The notes beneath the pieces are model-generated. The model saw only the letters and a program-made list of their open reading frames with translations, searched no databases and was not told the origin of the DNA. Below are positions 62,493 through 64,000 of a stretch of DNA of 64,000 bases, one piece after another (positions within the stretch are counted from its first letter, which is position 1; each line of letters starts with the position of its first letter). The stretch is from Streptomyces antimycoticus (GTDB lineage Bacteria; Actinomycetota; Actinomycetes; Streptomycetales; Streptomycetaceae): positions 4,650,001 through 4,714,000 of the forward strand of contig NZ_BJHV01000001.1 in assembly GCF_005405925.1 (NCBI RefSeq). Direction: 5' to 3'. A program made the position numbers and the translations under genes.

Positions 62493-63995
62493 TCAGCCGG
62501 CGAACCAGCGCACCGGGCTCGGTCGCAGGTTCTCGTAGACGTGCTTGGTCTCGCGGTATTCGTCAAGGCCCGCGGGACCGAGCTCGCGCCCGACCCCGGA
62601 CTTGCCGAAACCGCCCCATTCGGCCTGCGGAAGGTAGGGGTGGTAGTCGTTGATCCACACGGTGCCGTGCCGCAGCCGGGCGGCGACGCGGCGCGCCCGC
62701 GCGGTGTCGGCGGACCAGACGGCGCCGGCCAGTCCGTACTCCGTGTCATTGGCGAGTGTGACGGCCTCGTCCTCGGTTTGGAAGGACTCGACCGTCAGAA
62801 TCGGCCCAAAGGTTTCCTCCCGCACCACCCGCATCTCGCGGTGACACTGGTCGAGCACGGTCGGGAGGTAGAAGTAGCCGGTGGCCGGGCGGACCTCGTT
62901 GGGCTCCGGCTGCTTGCCACCGCACCGCAGCAGGGCGCCCTCCTCCAGGGCGGACGCCACATACGCCTCGGTCTTGTCCAGTTGCTGGGCCGAGACCAGC
63001 GGACCGCATTCCACACCGTCCTCGGTGCCACGGCCCAGCTTGATCTTCTCCGCGCGGCGGGCCAGCTCGGCCACGAACCGCTCGCGCACCGACTCCTCGA
63101 TGATCAGCCGGGCACCGGCGGAGCAGACCTGCCCGCTGTGGATGAAGGCGGCGTTCAGGGCCTGGTCGACGGCGGTGTCAAAGCCCTCGGCAGTGGCGCA
63201 GGCATCGGCGAAGACCACATTGGGGTTCTTGCCGCCGAGCTCCAGCGCGACCTTCTTGACCGTCGGGGCGGCGGCCTGGGCGACCTTGGTGCCGCTGAGC
63301 AGCCCGCCGGTGAAGGAGACCAGGTCCACATCGGGGTGCTCGGACAGCCGGGCGCCGACGGGGTCGCCCGTGCCGGTGACCAGGTTGGCCACCCCGGCCG
63401 GCAGCCCGGCCTCGGCCAGCAGCCGCACCAGATGGACGGTGGACAGCGGGGTCACCTCGCTGGGCTTGATCACAAAGGTGTTCCCGGCGGCCAGCGCCGG
63501 GGCGATCTTCCAGCTCGCCTGGAGCAGCGGATAATTCCAGGGGGTGATCATCGCGCAGACGCCGACCGGCTCATGGACCACGACGCTGTGCACATCGGGG
63601 GTCCCGGCGTCGATGACCCGCCCGGCGGACTCGCCCGCGGCCAGGTCGGCGAAGTAGCGGAAGGCATTGGTCACGTCATCGACGTCGACCCGCCCCTCCT
63701 CCAGGGTCTTGCCGGTGTCACGGCTCTCGATGAGCGCGATCGTCTCGCGGTCGCGCTGCAGCAGCTCGGCGACGCGGCGCAGCAGCGCCGCCCGCTCGGC
63801 CACCGGCGTCCCGGGCCAGGGGCCCTGGTCGAAGGCGCGACGCGCGGCCGCGACCGCCGCGTCGGTGTCCTCGACACCACCCTCCGCGACGACGGCGAGG
63901 GTCTTGGCGTCCGCGGGGTCGAGAACCTCCCGCTGCGCCCCGGACGCGGCTGCCTGCCACGTCCCGTCCACATGAATGGTCTCGACTGCCGCCAC
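62493..63995 (-). CDS. betB: Betaine-aldehyde dehydrogenase-like aldehyde dehydrogenase
   Basis: The 500-residue NAD(P)-dependent aldehyde dehydrogenase has the catalytic Cys in FIHSGQVCSAGARLIIE, the general base Glu in KKVALELGGKNPNVVFADA, NAD-binding FTGGLLSGTKVAQAA and MITPWNYPLLQASWKIAPALAAGN. The C-terminal ETFGPILTVESF and PQAEWGGFGKSGVGRELG blocks are typical of betaine-aldehyde dehydrogenases. GTG 63995 is the first start within the window; a start just outside cannot be excluded. It oxidises betaine aldehyde to glycine betaine, followed by betA and the transporter. Confidence 0.88.
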   Translation of the reverse strand: MAAVETIHVDGTWQAAASGAQREVLDPADAKTLAVVAEGGVEDTDAAVAAARRAFDQGPWPGTPVAERAALLRRVAELLQRDRETIALIESRDTGKTLEEGRVDVDDVTNAFRYFADLAAGESAGRVIDAGTPDVHSVVVHEPVGVCAMITPWNYPLLQASWKIAPALAAGNTFVIKPSEVTPLSTVHLVRLLAEAGLPAGVANLVTGTGDPVGARLSEHPDVDLVSFTGGLLSGTKVAQAAAPTVKKVALELGGKNPNVVFADACATAEGFDTAVDQALNAAFIHSGQVCSAGARLIIEESVRERFVAELARRAEKIKLGRGTEDGVECGPLVSAQQLDKTEAYVASALEEGALLRCGGKQPEPNEVRPATGYFYLPTVLDQCHREMRVVREETFGPILTVESFQTEDEAVTLANDTEYGLAGAVWSADTARARRVAARLRHGTVWINDYHPYLPQAEWGGFGKSGVGRELGPAGLDEYRETKHVYENLRPSPVRWFAG

Positions 63996-64000
63996 GTGAA

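Overview
The window is a stretch of linear-chromosome DNA from a Streptomyces-like actinomycete. The evidence is very high G+C with third-position bias, long mirror-image open frames opposite real genes, GTG starts, and family content typical of the genus: a DUF397/Scr1-type HTH/HATPase trio, a SCO4848-family membrane protein, and an ECF41 sigma factor. The right half (about 27-51 kb) looks like conserved core chromosome: sdhCDAB, a DacC-like carboxypeptidase, a SCO4848-like protein, trpS and glyA. From memory this resembles the SCO48xx region of S. coelicolor. The left part (about 1-26 kb) is more mosaic, with gene remnants, a VapBC pair and repeats. I found no tRNA, rRNA, CRISPR array, prophage or insertion sequence.

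Layout. 0-5.3 kb: end of a Gfo/Idh/MocA oxidoreductase, a 5'-truncated phosphotransferase abutting a TMEM175-type channel, a class III CoA-transferase, a secreted serine protease behind a perfect 24-bp palindrome, and a TetR remnant. 5.3-10 kb: an L-idonate/gluconate operon (gntK, gntP, idnO, idnD) divergent from its likely FadR-type regulator. 10-16 kb: a redox island (alpha/beta hydrolase, nitroreductase, FAD monooxygenase, TetR, NDH-2-like flavoprotein, ECF41 sigma) with two near-identical operators. 16-19 kb: VapBC, an NmrA remnant and the HATPase/HTH/DUF397 trio. 19-23 kb: an LCP protein, a NodB-deacetylase/GT2 synthase like MatB, and a small membrane protein. 23-36 kb: amidase, PAF-acetylhydrolase-like esterase, B3/4 protein, acyl-CoA mutase, L,D-transpeptidase, a sigma/membrane-protein pair, DUF4328 protein, GH20 hexosaminidase and OHCU decarboxylase. 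36-51 kb: succinate dehydrogenase, VanZ-RDD membrane protein, metallophosphoesterase, D-Ala-D-Ala carboxypeptidase, YihY/BrkB, DprE2-like SDR, 2'-5' RNA ligase-like protein, trpS, a second ECF sigma with a truncated partner, and glyA behind a ZTP (pfl) riboswitch. 51-64 kb: rocD, a YgiC/YgiB-like pair, a MocR regulator divergent from an AhpD-like and a PEP-mutase-like gene, then betB, betA and a glycine-betaine ABC transporter in one direction.

How the genes work together. The idonate/gluconate genes form a complete uptake and phosphorylation route to 6-phosphogluconate. The right-end operon couples choline oxidation to glycine betaine with betaine import, an osmoprotection module. The 10-16 kb island looks like a TetR- and ECF41-controlled redox or detoxification unit.

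A technical theme matters for anyone reusing this annotation. At least five otherwise well-conserved genes (deacetylase/GT2, sigma-linked membrane protein, hexosaminidase, MocR regulator, betA) are each broken by a single missing base in a G/C run. Three further sites fit the same rule. I read these as homopolymer undercalls in the sequence, not as real gene loss.
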